DNA of 64,000 nt, taken from Corella eumyota (taxonomy: Eukaryota > Chordata > Ascidiacea > Phlebobranchia > Corellidae). A model generated the notes under the pieces. That model searched no databases. It was not told where the DNA came from and worked only from the letters and a program-made list of their open reading frames with translations. The stretch lies in assembly GCA_963082875.1 (NCBI GenBank), contig OY720101.1:11927671-11991670 (forward strand), written 5' to 3'. Below, piece by piece: positions 42,801-55,000 of this stretch (positions within the stretch are counted from its first letter, which is position 1; the number at the start of each line of letters is the position of its first letter). A program made the position numbers and the translations under genes.

Positions 42801-44015
42801 TGAACTCCTGCTGAGCCAGTACTTAATCAGCAGCATAATTATCGGGCAATTGTAATCTATAATATCCCAAACAAACTCGAGACTGGGTCGGAGTAACTGA
42901 TGTTACTCTATGTTTAAGTCGCGCATTCGACTTTCCCACATCGAGGATAAAGATAAATATACAAAAAAACAAAAGGGCCTAAGTTTTTGTTAGACTCTTT
43001 TTAAATTGTTTAGCTCATGCTATCTATAATTGGGTATTTTGAAGCCATATTTTTATTTAAAAATTTATTTATTTGAAAATTAATATTTTATTTTTTAAGG
43101 TACCTTCGATATATTTGGCCAATCGCATCAAATTTTCCACATAGGAATTGCAGCCCAAATGTTCGCACAAAATATTTTATTCGAGCTAACTGCTAAAGAC
43201 ATCGTTCGTGATATTAAATTAGGGTGAGTTGTTATTTTAAAGTTTCGTGTATACTGAATTAAGTTATTTGTTGCCAATTTAAAAATTAAAATGCAATTAG
43301 CAATTTACCGGCAGCATAGTAGTCAGAATACTTGCTACACTACGTGAGGTCGTGGGTTCGATCCCCACTGCTCTTAAATTTGTAGCGCCCTTGAGTAAGG
43401 CGCGATAAACGGTATGAACTCCTGCTAAGCCAATACTTAATCAGCAGCTTAATTATTGGGCAATTATAATCTATAAAATCCCAAACTGCCAAAGGCAACT
43501 CGAACCTGGGTCGGAGAAACTGATGTTACTCTATGTTTAAGTCGTAAAGTCAACCTTTAAATAACGAAAAAAGAGATATAATATTGAATATATATATATA
43601 TATATATATGTAAACTGTGCTTTAAATTTACTTGAATGACAAGAGTTTTATATCTTTATTGAGCTATCTAAAAACGCCGGGCTCTAGACCTGAAAGAGTG
43701 GAATTGGTGCGGTTTGAACCCAAAAGCTTTTAGCTCTTAGTCTGATGCTATGACTAGTACACCATACTATTGCGCAACAATTTTTCTATGTCCCTCTTTA
43801 ACAAAAATACTTTAGGTTTTTGTTGAAAAAGAAACGACTTTATTTGTAATATTTAAAAAAAAAACATTTTATTTTGTAGAAAAATGTCACGTGACGATGT
43901 AGACAGCTCTTGGGTTGGAACAGTGGTACATTATTCAACGTTAGTATTATCAATACATCTTATACTTTATCTTTATCATAAATTTATGTTAAAACCTCAT
44001 GTGCACAAAGATTAA
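39835..44015 (+). CDS. PAQR receptor, membrane progestin receptor class, seven exons
   Basis: Exons: 39835-40025, 40277-40422, 40879-41055, 42116-42275, 42485-42621, 43100-43223, 43880-44015. They total 1071 bases and 356 residues, close to human PAQR7 and PAQR8 (about 350). Motifs of the family are in order: YIETGYRP at 49-56, the E-x2-N-x3-H motif (NEFVNFWTH) at 70-78, SCVAHLFSAHS with His125, and GTFDIFGQSHQIFH with His280 and His284. The three histidines correspond to the zinc-binding set of adiponectin-type receptors. Between them lie seven to eight hydrophobic segments. Membrane progestin receptors sit in the plasma membrane and respond to steroids such as progestins. The ligand here is unknown, and I cannot decide between PAQR5, 6, 7, 8 or 9. 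Intron 3 is long and holds a SINE split by a DNA transposon. Confidence 0.88.
41220..42028 (+). mobile_element. SINE family A interrupted by a hAT-like element
   Basis: The head lies at about 41220-41268 (actacatatgg, ttcgatcctcac). The rest resumes at 41809 (atcctcactgctttaatgct) and continues to the tail (tccacatcgagaacataaaa). Removing 41269-41808 and one target repeat restores a continuous SINE. Confidence 0.9.
41269..41808. mobile_element. Non-autonomous hAT-like transposon (540 bp)
   Basis: The ends are inverted repeats of about 13 bases: CATAGGTGGGCAC on the left, and GTGCCCACCTTTG on the right, which reads CAAAGGTGGGCAC on the other strand. They are flanked by an 8-base target duplication ATCCTCAC (41261-41268 and 41809-41816). 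The 8-bp duplication and the GGTGGGCA terminal motif are typical of hAT elements. Inside there is only AT-rich sequence with repeated cgttaacgtt-type words near both ends and no transposase, so this is a MITE-like derivative. It inserted into a SINE and is therefore younger than it. Confidence 0.88.
42687..42968 (+). mobile_element. SINE family A, near full length
   Basis: Complete from cggcagcatggtgtagtggt to acatcgaggataaagataaa and an A-rich end. In intron 5 of the PAQR gene. Well preserved apart from a small gap near atcccaaacaaactcgagac. Confidence 0.92.
43307..43575 (+). mobile_element. SINE family A, near full length
   Basis: Runs from ccggcagcatagtagtcaga through ggttcgatccccactgctct to the aagtcaacctttaaataacg tail, just before a TA microsatellite (43590-43610). 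In intron 6 of the PAQR gene. Confidence 0.9.
43660..43775 (-). mobile_element. SINE family B, degenerate, reverse
   Basis: Matches family B in reverse: gagctatctaaaaacgccgg at the left, ggtgcggtttgaacccaaaa in the middle, and atgctatgactagtacacca at the right. It is decayed compared with the copies near 24736 and 59876. Confidence 0.7.
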
Positions 44016-44802
44016 AAGATATTTGTAAAAAATAATACAACATAGAAAATTTTGCACTTTTTTATTTAAATTTTAAAAATACAAATATATTTTTTTAGCT
44101 CAAATATGTAGTTTTTTTTAATAGGTTTTTAATGACATTTTACCATATAGTATTAAAACAGTATGTGCATTTTTTGGTATTTTTTAATACTCACAACTAG
44201 ATGAATTATTTAATTTATTTTTTTATTAACTTTGTGCTTTTATTTATATTTAATTCGTTTATAGTACTAACGCACTAAAAGTTTAAAATCTAACTCCTAA
44301 GAAATATAAATTTAGTTTAAAAAAAGAAATTTTAACTGTGTATATGTTTGCACTATATATGTTTGTGTGTTTATGCAAATGTATATAACTTTGACGGAAA
44401 AATTGTTTGTAATTTTTTAGAAAATAATGCGTGAACTTTTATTTTTTGTTTCATTTTTTGTTTTTATATCGATTGCGTTTGTAGATTGTGTTTGTAACGT
44501 TTTTATGCAGTATTTAAATGTGCAATACAGTTATATTATTATTATTAAATTTAGCTTCACAATGTACTCATATATAGAAACATAGGTTACGGCCTCTTAA
44601 ATTTAGTCAGATATGTCAATAGCGGGTATTGAACCTTGAACCCTTAGTTTTAGGTAAAACATTTTAACTCCAATTAATATGTACGCAATGCTGTCAATCT
44701 ATCTTAAGTACACTAACCTTAACAAAAGGTAAACAAAACGAACGCCTGATAACGTTGTAAAGGTAAATTCTGATTACAATAAATAGTATAGCAAGAACTG
44801 CA
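44016..44802. other. Spacer between PAQR and HSD17B14 genes
   Basis: AT-rich sequence that should hold the PAQR 3' UTR and the HSD17B14 promoter. A faint tRNA-like B box in reverse (ggtattgaacc) near 44620 may be the last trace of a SINE. No gene visible. Confidence 0.4.
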
Positions 44803-47800
44803 ATGGCAAGTCGGTATAGATATGAAAATAAGGTTGTATTGGTAACAGGAGGTTCCAAGGGAATTGGTGAAGGAATAGTTAGAGAATTCGGTAAGTATTG
44901 TATGTATATTTATGCGGTGTTCTACAGTGAAATACTAAAAAAATTTGAACTAGCTTAACAACGTTATGGCTTGGGCAAATATTGGTATTTAAAGTTAATT
45001 AATATAGAAAAATAAAAACTTTAAACTGTAATGTGGTAATTAAAAATTGCGTATTCTACAGTTAGTTAGAAACAATTTGGTTTCAAAATAATCTCGATAT
45101 ATAAAAACACCGTCTAAAATACAACAAATCTATTTTGCCCGATATGGTTTAATTTTACTAGAGAAAGTAAAACGGTTAAAAGTCCCTTATTTTTATTTGC
45201 TCTCGGTTTCAGAAAACATAAAATTATAACCGGCAGCGTAGTGAAGTGGTTAGAACACTTAGGCTACACTACATAAGGTCGTGGGTTCGATCCCTACTGC
45301 TTCCATGCTGTAGCAAGTAAGGCGCTATAAACAGTATAAACTACTACTGAGCTAAAACTTAATCAGCAGCTTCTTTATTGGACAAATATAATTTATAACA
45401 TCTTAAACTGACAAGGACAACTTAATACAGTGTTAGGGTAACTGATGTTACTTTATTTAAGTTGTGAAGTCAATCTTACTACATCGAGGATTAATAAATG
45501 TAAAAAAATGTTTATTCAAGTGAATATTTTTTGCCAAACCAACTTTATATTAGATGTGAAGCTAACAAATAAAATTCCTATTTTTAGTTAACGAAGAAGC
45601 AACAACTTGTTTTTGCGCTAGGGGGGTTGAAAAAGGAAAACAACTCGAGGTCGAACTTAACAACCTAAACCGAGGAAAGGCATTGTTTATTGAATGTGAC
45701 GTCACGAAAGAAGAAAACATAAGGGCAAATTCAATTTTAAAATTTGTTCAAAAAAAACTTAAATATTATTTATTATATACTAAAATATTCTGGTTTCAAC
45801 TATAGAATGTCATCGATGAGGTCATCAAAACATATGACGTCATCGATTGCCTGGTAAATAACGCGGGCTGGCATCCGCCGATGCATACCATTGATGACGT
45901 CACGGCGGAAGAGTTTCGCTCCTTGATGGACCGAAATTTTATATCTTATTTTCAGTTTGCAAGGGTAAGGTTACTTCGTTGTTGTACATAGCGTCTAACG
46001 CCTTGTATTATGGGCCTTTACTATAAAATATACGAGACTAATGCATATCAAACAGATCGGATGTATAAATGTATTCTAAAAGGATGAGAGTTGTGGTTAT
46101 GGTTTAATTGCTTTAGTGATTCAGTGGTAAAATCCTCACCTGCCACTCAAGGGCCCGGGTTCGATTCACGACCAATGCAAAGCCTTGACTGGCAGCGTAA
46201 TGCAATGATCAAAACACTTATACTATAATCCATAACTGTCAATGGCAACTTGAGACTGGGACGGCCCATTTGTTACCCATTCAATAAACTGATTTATTTG
46301 ATCCCACATGTTTCATAAGCACCCTGTTTCCTCTTGATAAAATAACAAACTGTAAATCTTTGACATAAATCTTCGACAGAGTGATTTTTGATGCATATGA
46401 TTATCAAGTTACCACTGTTAGTTTCCCAAACTAATAAATAATCTAGTAATATTGCCTTATTAAAAGACTGCCTGTTTTTTTTCAGGCTTAACAAAAATAT
46501 GTATCAATTTTGCATTACTTGAAGCCACATATAAGGAATTAAACTTTTGTTATAATATTTTGCAGTTTGCTTTACCCTACCTGCGCAAGCAAAAAGGAAA
46601 TATAATAAATATATCAAGTCTGGCAGCTATTATTGGTGAAGAACACTGCACAATGTATAACGCTACTAAGGTAATCTAGAACAAAAATTTAAGCAAAATG
46701 ATCCCAATGCTATCCAACTAATAAATTTAGAATGCCATTTTACGCCTAATACATTGAACAAATTAGAAAATTAACATTTTTCAGGGCGCTATAACCGCGT
46801 GGTCGAAGTCGCTTGCCCTTGACGAGGTTTCAAACCACGTGCGAGTAAACAGTATAAGCCCTGGCAATATTTGGACACCTCTTTGGCAAGAAATGACGAT
46901 GGGAAACGAAGCAATCAAAGAAATAGGCGCAAACCAACAGGTTACACTTGTTTGATGTTGTCAATTTTCATTGCAAATGCTAGGGGTGGTACTAAAATAC
47001 GGGATGCAGAAAATATTTAGGCTGTTTGTAAACGTTAACATAAGGTTGCTGAATGCGGAAAAGGACGGGATTTTTATACCTTTACCCAATCTTTTCCTGT
47101 GCTTTATAATTAATTTCGCATCACCCCTAGACCTTTAAAGTCGATCCTTCATCCTCCATCGGCCTTTTAAGTAAATACAGCATTTATTCCGTAGTAAAAA
47201 AACAAAAATTTCATTCCGTTCCGCATTCCGCGAATTTTTGTTAACGTTTACATACGGTTCCGCATCCCGTACTTCAATATTGTCCAAAGTTAGGCTAGAC
47301 TTAGACTGTTTTTAAACACATGATGGTATTTTGCGACCTTATTTTTGAAGCTCTATTAGCGCCGTCCGCCGGTTTAAACGAGTAGTACTAAAATGAATGC
47401 GGAAAAGGCGGAATTTACAAAAACGGGCAAATTATAAAAATTTCGCCTGTTCCGCATTTTATAAACTTGGTGGACGATGCTAATAGGGCTCATTGTTTTC
47501 TTAAGTAACTGCCAATTTAAAAACTAACAAACTTATTCGTTTGAGTAACAACCAGTTTATGCAACTAAGAAAACGCAGTCTCCTAATATAAATTCCACAA
47601 CTGTAACATATGCTTATAAATGCCACTAACGTCAATTCTACCTTGTTTATACCTGTGTACCACAAAAATTACAACCATAAGCCTAAAGAATGTCTTATTT
47701 TTAGATTATGGGTCGCTACGGTACTATTGAAGAGGTCGGAAAATTAGCTGTTTACTTAGCAGCTGATGCTACTTTTATGACGGGTAATGACGTCATAATG

Positions 47801-47851
47801 GGAGGTGGCGCGGAACTAAATTTTAGCCATAAAAATCTTATGAAAAATTAA
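44803..47851 (+). CDS. 17-beta-hydroxysteroid dehydrogenase 14 (SDR), six exons
   Basis: Exons: 44803-44890, 45588-45724, 45806-45964, 46566-46670, 46785-46940, 47705-47851. They total 792 bases and 263 residues (human 270). The match to human HSD17B14/DHRS10 is strong: [17 protein letters not shown] at the N-terminus (cofactor loop 15-22), NNAGWHPP from residue 93, catalytic Ser146 ([11 protein letters not shown]), Tyr159 and Lys163 (YNATKGAIT), and [11 protein letters not shown]. The enzyme is a cytosolic NAD-dependent oxidoreductase that oxidises 17-beta-hydroxysteroids in vitro; its natural substrate is uncertain. The second intron appears to begin with GC rather than GT (45725). Using GC gives the exact human length, ENIR|NVIDEVI. 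The nearest in-frame GT donor would add eight residues. A SINE, a tRNA-Gly-like relic and foldback elements lie in its introns. Confidence 0.92.
45229..45500 (+). mobile_element. SINE family A, nearly full length
   Basis: From accggcagcgtagtgaagtg through ggttcgatccctactgcttc to ctacatcgaggattaataaa. The gccctt segment of the body is deleted. In intron 1 of HSD17B14. Confidence 0.9.
46110..46179 (+). pseudogene. tRNA-Gly (GCC)-like relic
   Basis: Matches animal tRNA-Gly along its length: TTCAGTGGTAAAAT A-box region, CCTGCCACT anticodon loop with GCC, CCCGGGTTCGATTC B-box region and CCAATGCA end. The acceptor stem has two mismatches (GCTTTAG against CCAATGC), and the T arm is imperfect (cccggg against cacgac). 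It is probably a dead or dying tRNA gene in the intron between exons 3 and 4 of HSD17B14. Confidence 0.75.
46188..46264 (+). mobile_element. SINE family A, heavily deleted
   Basis: A short head (tggcagcgtaatgcaatgat) joins directly to the late body (aactgtcaatggcaacttga, gactgggacgg). It lies just after the tRNA-Gly relic. Confidence 0.65.
46979..47285. mobile_element. Foldback (inverted-repeat) element in HSD17B14 intron 5
   Basis: Long imperfect inverted repeat. Tacgggatgc (46998-47007) pairs with gcatcccgta (47262-47271). Gtaaacgttaac (47028-47039) pairs with gttaacgtttac (47240-47251). Gaatgcgga and tccgcattcc also pair. A nested pair ctaggggtg (from 46979) and cacccctag (about 47123-47131) suggests a second element or a composite. 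No open reading frame. Confidence 0.6.
47349..47490. mobile_element. 142 bp foldback element related to the preceding one
   Basis: Outer arms agctctattagcgccgtcc and (from the right, complemented) agccctattagcatcgtcc match at 18 of 22 positions over the full arm. Inner arms aatgcggaaaaggcg and cgcctgttccgcatt also pair. The inner word gaatgcggaaaagg is shared with the element at 46979-47285. Confidence 0.7.
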
Positions 47852-49013
47852 AATTTTATTTTTTATTAGGAAAAAAATTTAAAAAAAGTAAATACAAACT
47901 AGTATTACTTCAGTAAAAGTAATTTTGCACTAGAATCCCTGATTAGAATTTAATTGTGATTTTTATGTGATTCTGGGTTTGGTGACCATGCCATAAAATA
48001 ATTAAAATCTTCATGTAAACATTAATACTTTTGGCATGTTTTGAATCATTAAATTGATTTTGTCATTTTTTCCCGTCGCATTGTTGTAATATTAATTGTA
48101 TATCGTATTTACTATTTACTTTTATCAATGCGCGAAAAAACAAAAAAATAAATTTATCTAAATTTTATCCAAAAATATTATAAGGATTGTTTAAATAAAA
48201 AAGGTGAAAGCAATATTAAAAACAGTTTTTAAAATATTACAACTAATCTTATTAATAGAAGAAATTCTAGGAAAAACTACGCAGTTAAATTCCTTTAATT
48301 TGTAATCGGTATCAAAACAAGAAAATCTATTCTGCAGAAACCGAGTTTTAACGAAAAATTGTGACGTCACTATTAGCATATACTTAATGCCCCTTAGGCA
48401 CCACCAGCCTTAAATTCGACGTAATTTTTTTATAGGATTTGTATCACGTATTAACAAAATTAAGGCCAGAGGCACATAGACATCCGCCGTGAGTTGTTAC
48501 TAGGAGGTACTAATGCTAATTATACATTTTCAAATTACAAATATAAAATCCAGTTTTAATTTTTTTTTCGAGTTTTAAACATTTTAACTTATGCCCCTCA
48601 GCTAGAGAAGCTTATGTTTTAAAATTTGGAAATATAAATTTACAATACAAATTTCGATAATTTAGGACCAAAATATAGCTATTAAAGAAAATTAAAGGTA
48701 TTTTGGGTAATTTACAGAAATTAAAATTAATTGGGTATTATATCAGTAAATTAGCAAACCTTTTGTAATTACGTTTGGCTATTTTAAGATATAGAACAAT
48801 TTAAAATACGCATTTAGTTTAGGTGAAAAAGGTTTGAGCTTAAGCAAATTTTGATATGATTTGAAAAAAAAATTATTAATTTAAATAAATTTTTACCATT
48901 AGCTGATAAGTTGAAAAAATAATAAAAAAGTAGAAAAATATTTTAAAAAAAGTTAAAAAAAAAACTGTTTTATAAATTTTTTGTAAATTTTTTAGGTTAC
49001 ATTAATAGCAAAT
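47852..49013. other. Spacer between HSD17B14 and the TSR-protease gene
   Basis: AT-rich, with AATAAA near 48146 that may end HSD17B14. Tttag at about 48990-48994 lies 19 bases before the next ATG, like the acceptor-like AG before the carbonyl reductases. No coding sequence or SINE recognised. Confidence 0.4.
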
Positions 49014-52000
49014 ATGATTTTTGTTAAGTTAATTGTAACTACATTTTTACTGATAGTTGCAGCAGAAGCACAAGGTAAGTGATGTTAAAACAATATATCA
49101 TGTTTTTAATGCTAAATTAAAAAAAAATAAGAACAACGAAAATTGTGGTTTGCGTTTTTTTTAAAAAGAATGCGGAATTTTCAAAAAATTAAGTAATCTA
49201 ATATTAGATATAGCAACTATCGAGTTACGATTGCATTTAATATAGGGCTATTAAGTATATTATATCTAAATAAAAAAATGTGAAAGTAATACAAAATTAA
49301 AAGTAAAATTAAAGATTTTGTCCGAGGACCGTAAACTACAAGTGACCTGAAATAAAAACACTAATGATCACTTAAAATATATCTCTTGACCAAAGCATTT
49401 AAATTATCTTTTTATGTTTATTTTATTTAAGTGTGCACGGACCATAGCAGTTGCCAACGTTTTCGATCTCTATGCCCGAATGTTTGCTTTGCTGGCAATT
49501 TTTGTATGCAGTTTCGTAATTTTATGATAACTCGATGTAGAACAACTTGCAATATAGCTCCCTGTGGAGGTAAGTTACTATAACTATAAAGTGGCACCAA
49601 CTTAGTTAGCCTTCAACAGTTTAAAAAAACCTAAACATAAAGAAACATCTGTTACCCCGACCAAGTCACAAGATGCCTTTGGCAGTTTGGGATATTAAAG
49701 ATTGTGATTGCCCGATAATTAGACTACTAATTAAGTGTTGGCCCAGCAAGAGTTCATACCACCTTTAGCTTCTTACTAAATAATACTACATCATGATAGC
49801 ATTTGAAATCAACCCCAGGACCTTATGTAAAGGATAGTCTAAAGGTGAATTAAATTGCTTTTATGTGTTTGTGTTGTGTTTCTTACAGATTCAGTATCAA
49901 CTACACCTACAATTACCACGGCGACAACACAAGGCCCCTCACCAACTTGGAACAACTGGGGGACTTGGAGCCAGTGCGATGTAACATGTGGCCCCGGAAT
50001 GCAACAAAGAATCCGTACATGTAGAAATGGCCCCGGTTGTCCCGGGCTAATAAATGATGAACAAATGTGTACTGCCAATCCACCTATTTGCCCACGTAAA
50101 AAGTTTAAAAAAATATGAAAATGAATTGAGTAAATACATGCCGAATAAATTAGAAATTAACCCAATAACTTGACCCAATAACTAACCCAATAACTAACCC
50201 AAATAACTAACCTAACCAAATAACTAACCTAACCCAATAACTAACCTAACCCAATAACTAACCCAAAAATTAACCCAATAACTTGAAAAATAAATAGTCT
50301 AGTTGCAACTTAAACGCATAAACTATACAAAGTAAGAATAGCCTTACAATTTTTTTTTTAAATATTAAATTGTTTTAGCGGAATGGACGTTATGGTCTCC
50401 CTGTAGCGCTACATGCGGCAGAGGATATCGAGTACGATCGAGAGGCTGCGATGTCGGTTTATGTGAAAACGAATCAGAGCAATGCGTTCAAAGTAGTGAT
50501 TGGTAAAAAAAACTTTTAATAGAACAAACCTTTTTTATGTTTATTATCCTCCGCTAAAAAAGGGAACGACCTCACGGCCTAAATGTAGGAAAACATCGGT
50601 TGCTTTGACCAAGTCTTAAGTTGATTTTTGCACTTTTGAATTAAATTGACTAAAATTGCCTATTAGGTAACCTGCCGAGCGTTTTTTCTTTAAAAATAAA
50701 AATTTCTTTTACATTAAGGGTATTTACACATTTGGCTACAACTTTAATTTGCTATAACAATTTTTAGTAGCTGGGTAATGCATAATACAAAAAAACACCC
50801 CCTAATACTTTATAATACCTAAAAAAGTGTCATATTTTGGTCACATATCCAGTTTTTACCACATAATTTTTCTAAAGGGGCAAAAGAAAAATTAAGACTC
50901 GTTTTTGTTTCACCTAGTTGGTGTCTGTGTTAAAAATAAAATCTAAAACAATTTTTTTTTAAGTTGCTCGTGCTCCTGTACAAACAACGGAAATTGTAAT
51001 TTCGCCGCTTTTTGTAATTTCGATTTTTACAGAAGAAGTTGCCAAAGGGCATGCAATGCCTGTCCTCCGTGCAGTTGTAGTAAGTGTAAATTTTTTTGCA
51101 AGATTTGAAACAATTTTTTTTTCACAAAAAACACTAAGTTATATCGGCAGCGTAGTGTAGTTGTTAGAACATTTGGCTTCACTACATGATGTCCTGGTTT
51201 TGATACCTACTGCTTATATGTTGAAGCGCCCTTGAGTAAGGTGCTTTATACAGTATAAACTTCTGCTGAGCCAACACTTAATCAGCAGCCTCATAAAATT
51301 GAACTGCTTACAGGTAAACATATACTATATTTAGGGTTTAGGCTAGAGCTAGGCTGTTAGCCTTTTCTAGGCAAGGGTAGTGGCTGATGTAAAGTTGGAA
51401 TTGTAATTTAGATGCTGAGTACGATGATTGGTCAACGTGGTCAACCTGCACTAAGGACTGTGGAGTTGGAACAAGGCTTAGATTTCGAAATTGCAACCTT
51501 AGAAATGGTTGCAGTGGGCCTTATAACGGGATAGAAGAATGTAATTCCCAGTCTTGTACCCCAAGTAAGTGGCAGCAGGAGTTATAAATCTTTTGTTTAT
51601 TTATTCCCGATTATTGACAAGGTTTTATTGATGGAAAAACCTGTTTATAAACAAAAAATTATTAATTTTGCAATTTTTTTTTCTTTTTTTCCTACACAAA
51701 TGTAATGTTATTTGTATATTTATTAAAGCTTGATAAATCAAAACAAATAAATTCTTGTAATATTTAACTTTGTATATATAATGTTTTTGTAAATACTTAG
51801 TGTGGAGTACTTGGGGCCAATGGGCAGTCTGTTCACATAGTTGTGGTAGTCAAGGTAGACAAGCAAGAACGAGGACTTGCCCAACTGGGGCCAGTTGTCC
51901 AGGACGTGCTAGACAAGCTCGAAATTGTAACAGGACACCTTGCCCAAGTATGTAAAACTGCATTTGTTTATTCTCAATATACAGAGGTCTGCATTAGACA

Positions 52001-55000
52001 CTTTTGTTCTGACACTGTCAGTTAAACTTATCAAAAACATAAAACTTAGCTGAATTTTAATAGTAGTGTGGTGTAGTGGTTAAAACTCTTGGCTTCCTTA
52101 TATGAGGTCCTGAGTTCGATCTCCACTTCGCTTATGCTGTGGCTTCCTTAAGTAAGGCGCTGTAGTGGTATAAACTCCTGCTGAGCCAACACTTAATCAG
52201 CAGCGTAATATTTTTTTCTTTTCCCAAACTGCCAAAGGCATCTCAAGAATAAGTCGACTGATGTTACTCTATGTTTAGGTCATAAAGTCGACCTTCCCAC
52301 ATTGGGGATCAAGATATAGTAAAAAAAGTTTATTTTTTTTAATAAACAATTTTAAACATATTTTAATAGGTTGGGCCACTTGGCAAAACTGGGGTGAGTG
52401 CTCGGAAACTTGCGGAGCTGGACAAGAAACAAGAACAAGAGAATGTGAAAATTCTGGTAGTTGTAGTGGATCGTCCACACAGAGAAGGAATTGTAATATT
52501 AGACCATGTGGATGTAAGTAAAATGGAAACAATAATTCTTTTGTACATAAAATAATAACTTAAATCACTTTTACAATATGCATTTCAAACAACTTTTTGA
52601 CTGGTGTAGTGGTAAGACACTTTCTACACCACACATCAGGTCGTGGGTTTAATCCCTACTGATCTCATGCCGTAGCACCCTTGAGTAAGGCGCTATAAAC
52701 GATATGAACTTTTGCTGAGCCAGCACTTAATCAGCAGCATAATTACCGGGCAATTAAAGTCTCTATAATATCCCAAACTGCCACAGGCAACTCGAGACTG
52801 AGTCGGGGTAACTTATGTTACTCTATGTTAAAGTCGCGCATTCGACTTTCCCACATCGAGGATAAATTTATATATACAAAAAAAAAACATTTACTTTTTA
52901 TAATTTTGTTGTGAATGATTAGCATGGAGTACATGGAACTCTTGGGAGTCCTGTTCACATAATTGTGGAAATCAAGGAACCAGAGAAAGAACAAGGTCCT
53001 GTCCAGCGGGGGTTGATTGTCCGGGATCGAATAGTCAGACTGAAAATTGTAATAGGAGGCCTTGTCCAAGTATGAAAAACTTTATTAATTTATTCTTGAT
53101 ATAAAAAGATTGTATTATACTATACCCCTGCTTAACTCTATAAAAAGCTTAGTCTATCACTCTAATTGTCTGTTGAACAGCTTAATTTAATTCTCTAGCT
53201 TGGGCCACTTGGGGAAACTGGGGTGAGTGCTCAGAAACTTGTGGAAATGGACAAGAGACGAGAACAAGAGTATGTGAAAATTCTCAATCTGGTAGTTGTA
53301 GTGGTTTGTCGTCACAGCAAAGGAATTGTAATATTAGACCATGTGGATGTACGTATTACAAACACTTATTTCTTTTTATCCTCTGTTTTTTGGTTAATAA
53401 TGTACATGACACTACATGAGCTTGCGGGTTCAATCCCCACTGCTTTCATGCTGTAGCCTCCATGAGTAAGGTGCTATAAACGGCATAAACTTCTGCTTAG
53501 CCAGCACTTAATCACCAGCGTAATTAGCTGGGAATTATATTCAATAAAATTCCAAAATTACCAAGGGCAACTAAAGATTGGGTCGGGGGTAACTGTTGTT
53601 CTATGTTTAGTTTGTGAAGTCAACCTTCCCACATCAAGGATAAAGATATATATAAAAAAAGTACAAAATTGGGTAGTAAACCAACTTATTTATGTTTATT
53701 TAAAACCAAAATAAAGAAAAAAATTTCAATATGTTGCCAAATACAAACTCAATTGATAGTATCTATATTTTATGTTTTCGTAAACAGTTATTCGTCTGTA
53801 TATCTTTTCAACACTAAGCTTTGTAAAATGTTTTTGTTAATGCTTAGCGTGGAATCCATGGAACCAATGGTCGGCCTGTTCACATAATTGTGGAAATCAA
53901 GGAACCAGAGAAAGAACAAGGTCCTGTCCAGCGGGGGTTGATTGTCCGGGATCGAATAGTCAGACTGAAAATTGTAATAGGAGGCCTTGTCCAAGTATGA
54001 AAAACTTTATTAATTTATTCTTGATATAAAAAGATTGTATTATACTATACCCCTGCTTAACTTTATAAAAAGCTTAGTCTATCACTCTAATTGTCTGTTG
54101 AACAGCTTAATTTAATTTTCTAGCTTGGGCCACTTGGGGAAACTGGGGTGAGTGCTCAGAAACTTGTGGAAATGGACAAGAGACGCGAATAAGAGTATGT
54201 GAAAATTCTCAATCTGGTAGTTGTAGTGGTTTGTCGTCACAGCAAAGGAATTGTAATATTAGACCATGTGGATGTACGTATTACAAACACTTATTTCTTT
54301 TTATCCTCTGTTTTTTGGTTAATAATGTACATGACACTACATGAGCTTGCGGGTTCAATCCCCACTGCTTTCATGCTGTAGCCTCCATGAGTAAGGTGCT
54401 ATAAACGGCATAAACTTCTGCTTAGCCAGCACTTAATCACCAGCGTAATTAGCTGGGAATTATATTCAATAAAATCCCAAACTACCAAGGGCAACTAAAG
54501 ATTGGGTCGGGGGTAACTGTTGTTCTATGTATAGTTCGTGAAGTTGACCTTCCCACATCGAGGATAAAGATATATATAAAAAAAAGTACAAAATGGGGTA
54601 GTAAAGCAACTTATTTATGTTTATTTAAAACCAAAATAAAGAAAAAAATTTCAATATGTTGCCAAATACAAACTCAATTGATAGTATCTATATTTTATGT
54701 TTTCGTAAACAGTTATTCGTCTGTATATCTTTTCAACACTAAGCTTTGTAAAATGTTTTTGTTAATGCTTAGCGTGGAATCCATGGAACCAATGGTCGGC
54801 CTGTTCACATAATTGTGGAAATCAAGGAACCAGAGAAAGAACAAGGTCCTGTCCAGCGGGGGTTGATTGTCCGGGATCGAATAGTCAGACTGAAAATTGT
54901 AATAGGAGGCCTTGTCCAAGTATGAAAAACTTTATTAATTTATTCTTGATATAAAAAGATTGTATTATACTATACCCCTGCTTAACTCTATAAAAAGCTT

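Noticed and set aside
53223-54381. Short ORFs starting MSAQKLVEM or [10 protein letters not shown]
   Set aside because: They are out-of-frame readings of the repeated TSR exons; the true frame gives the TSR cysteine pattern.
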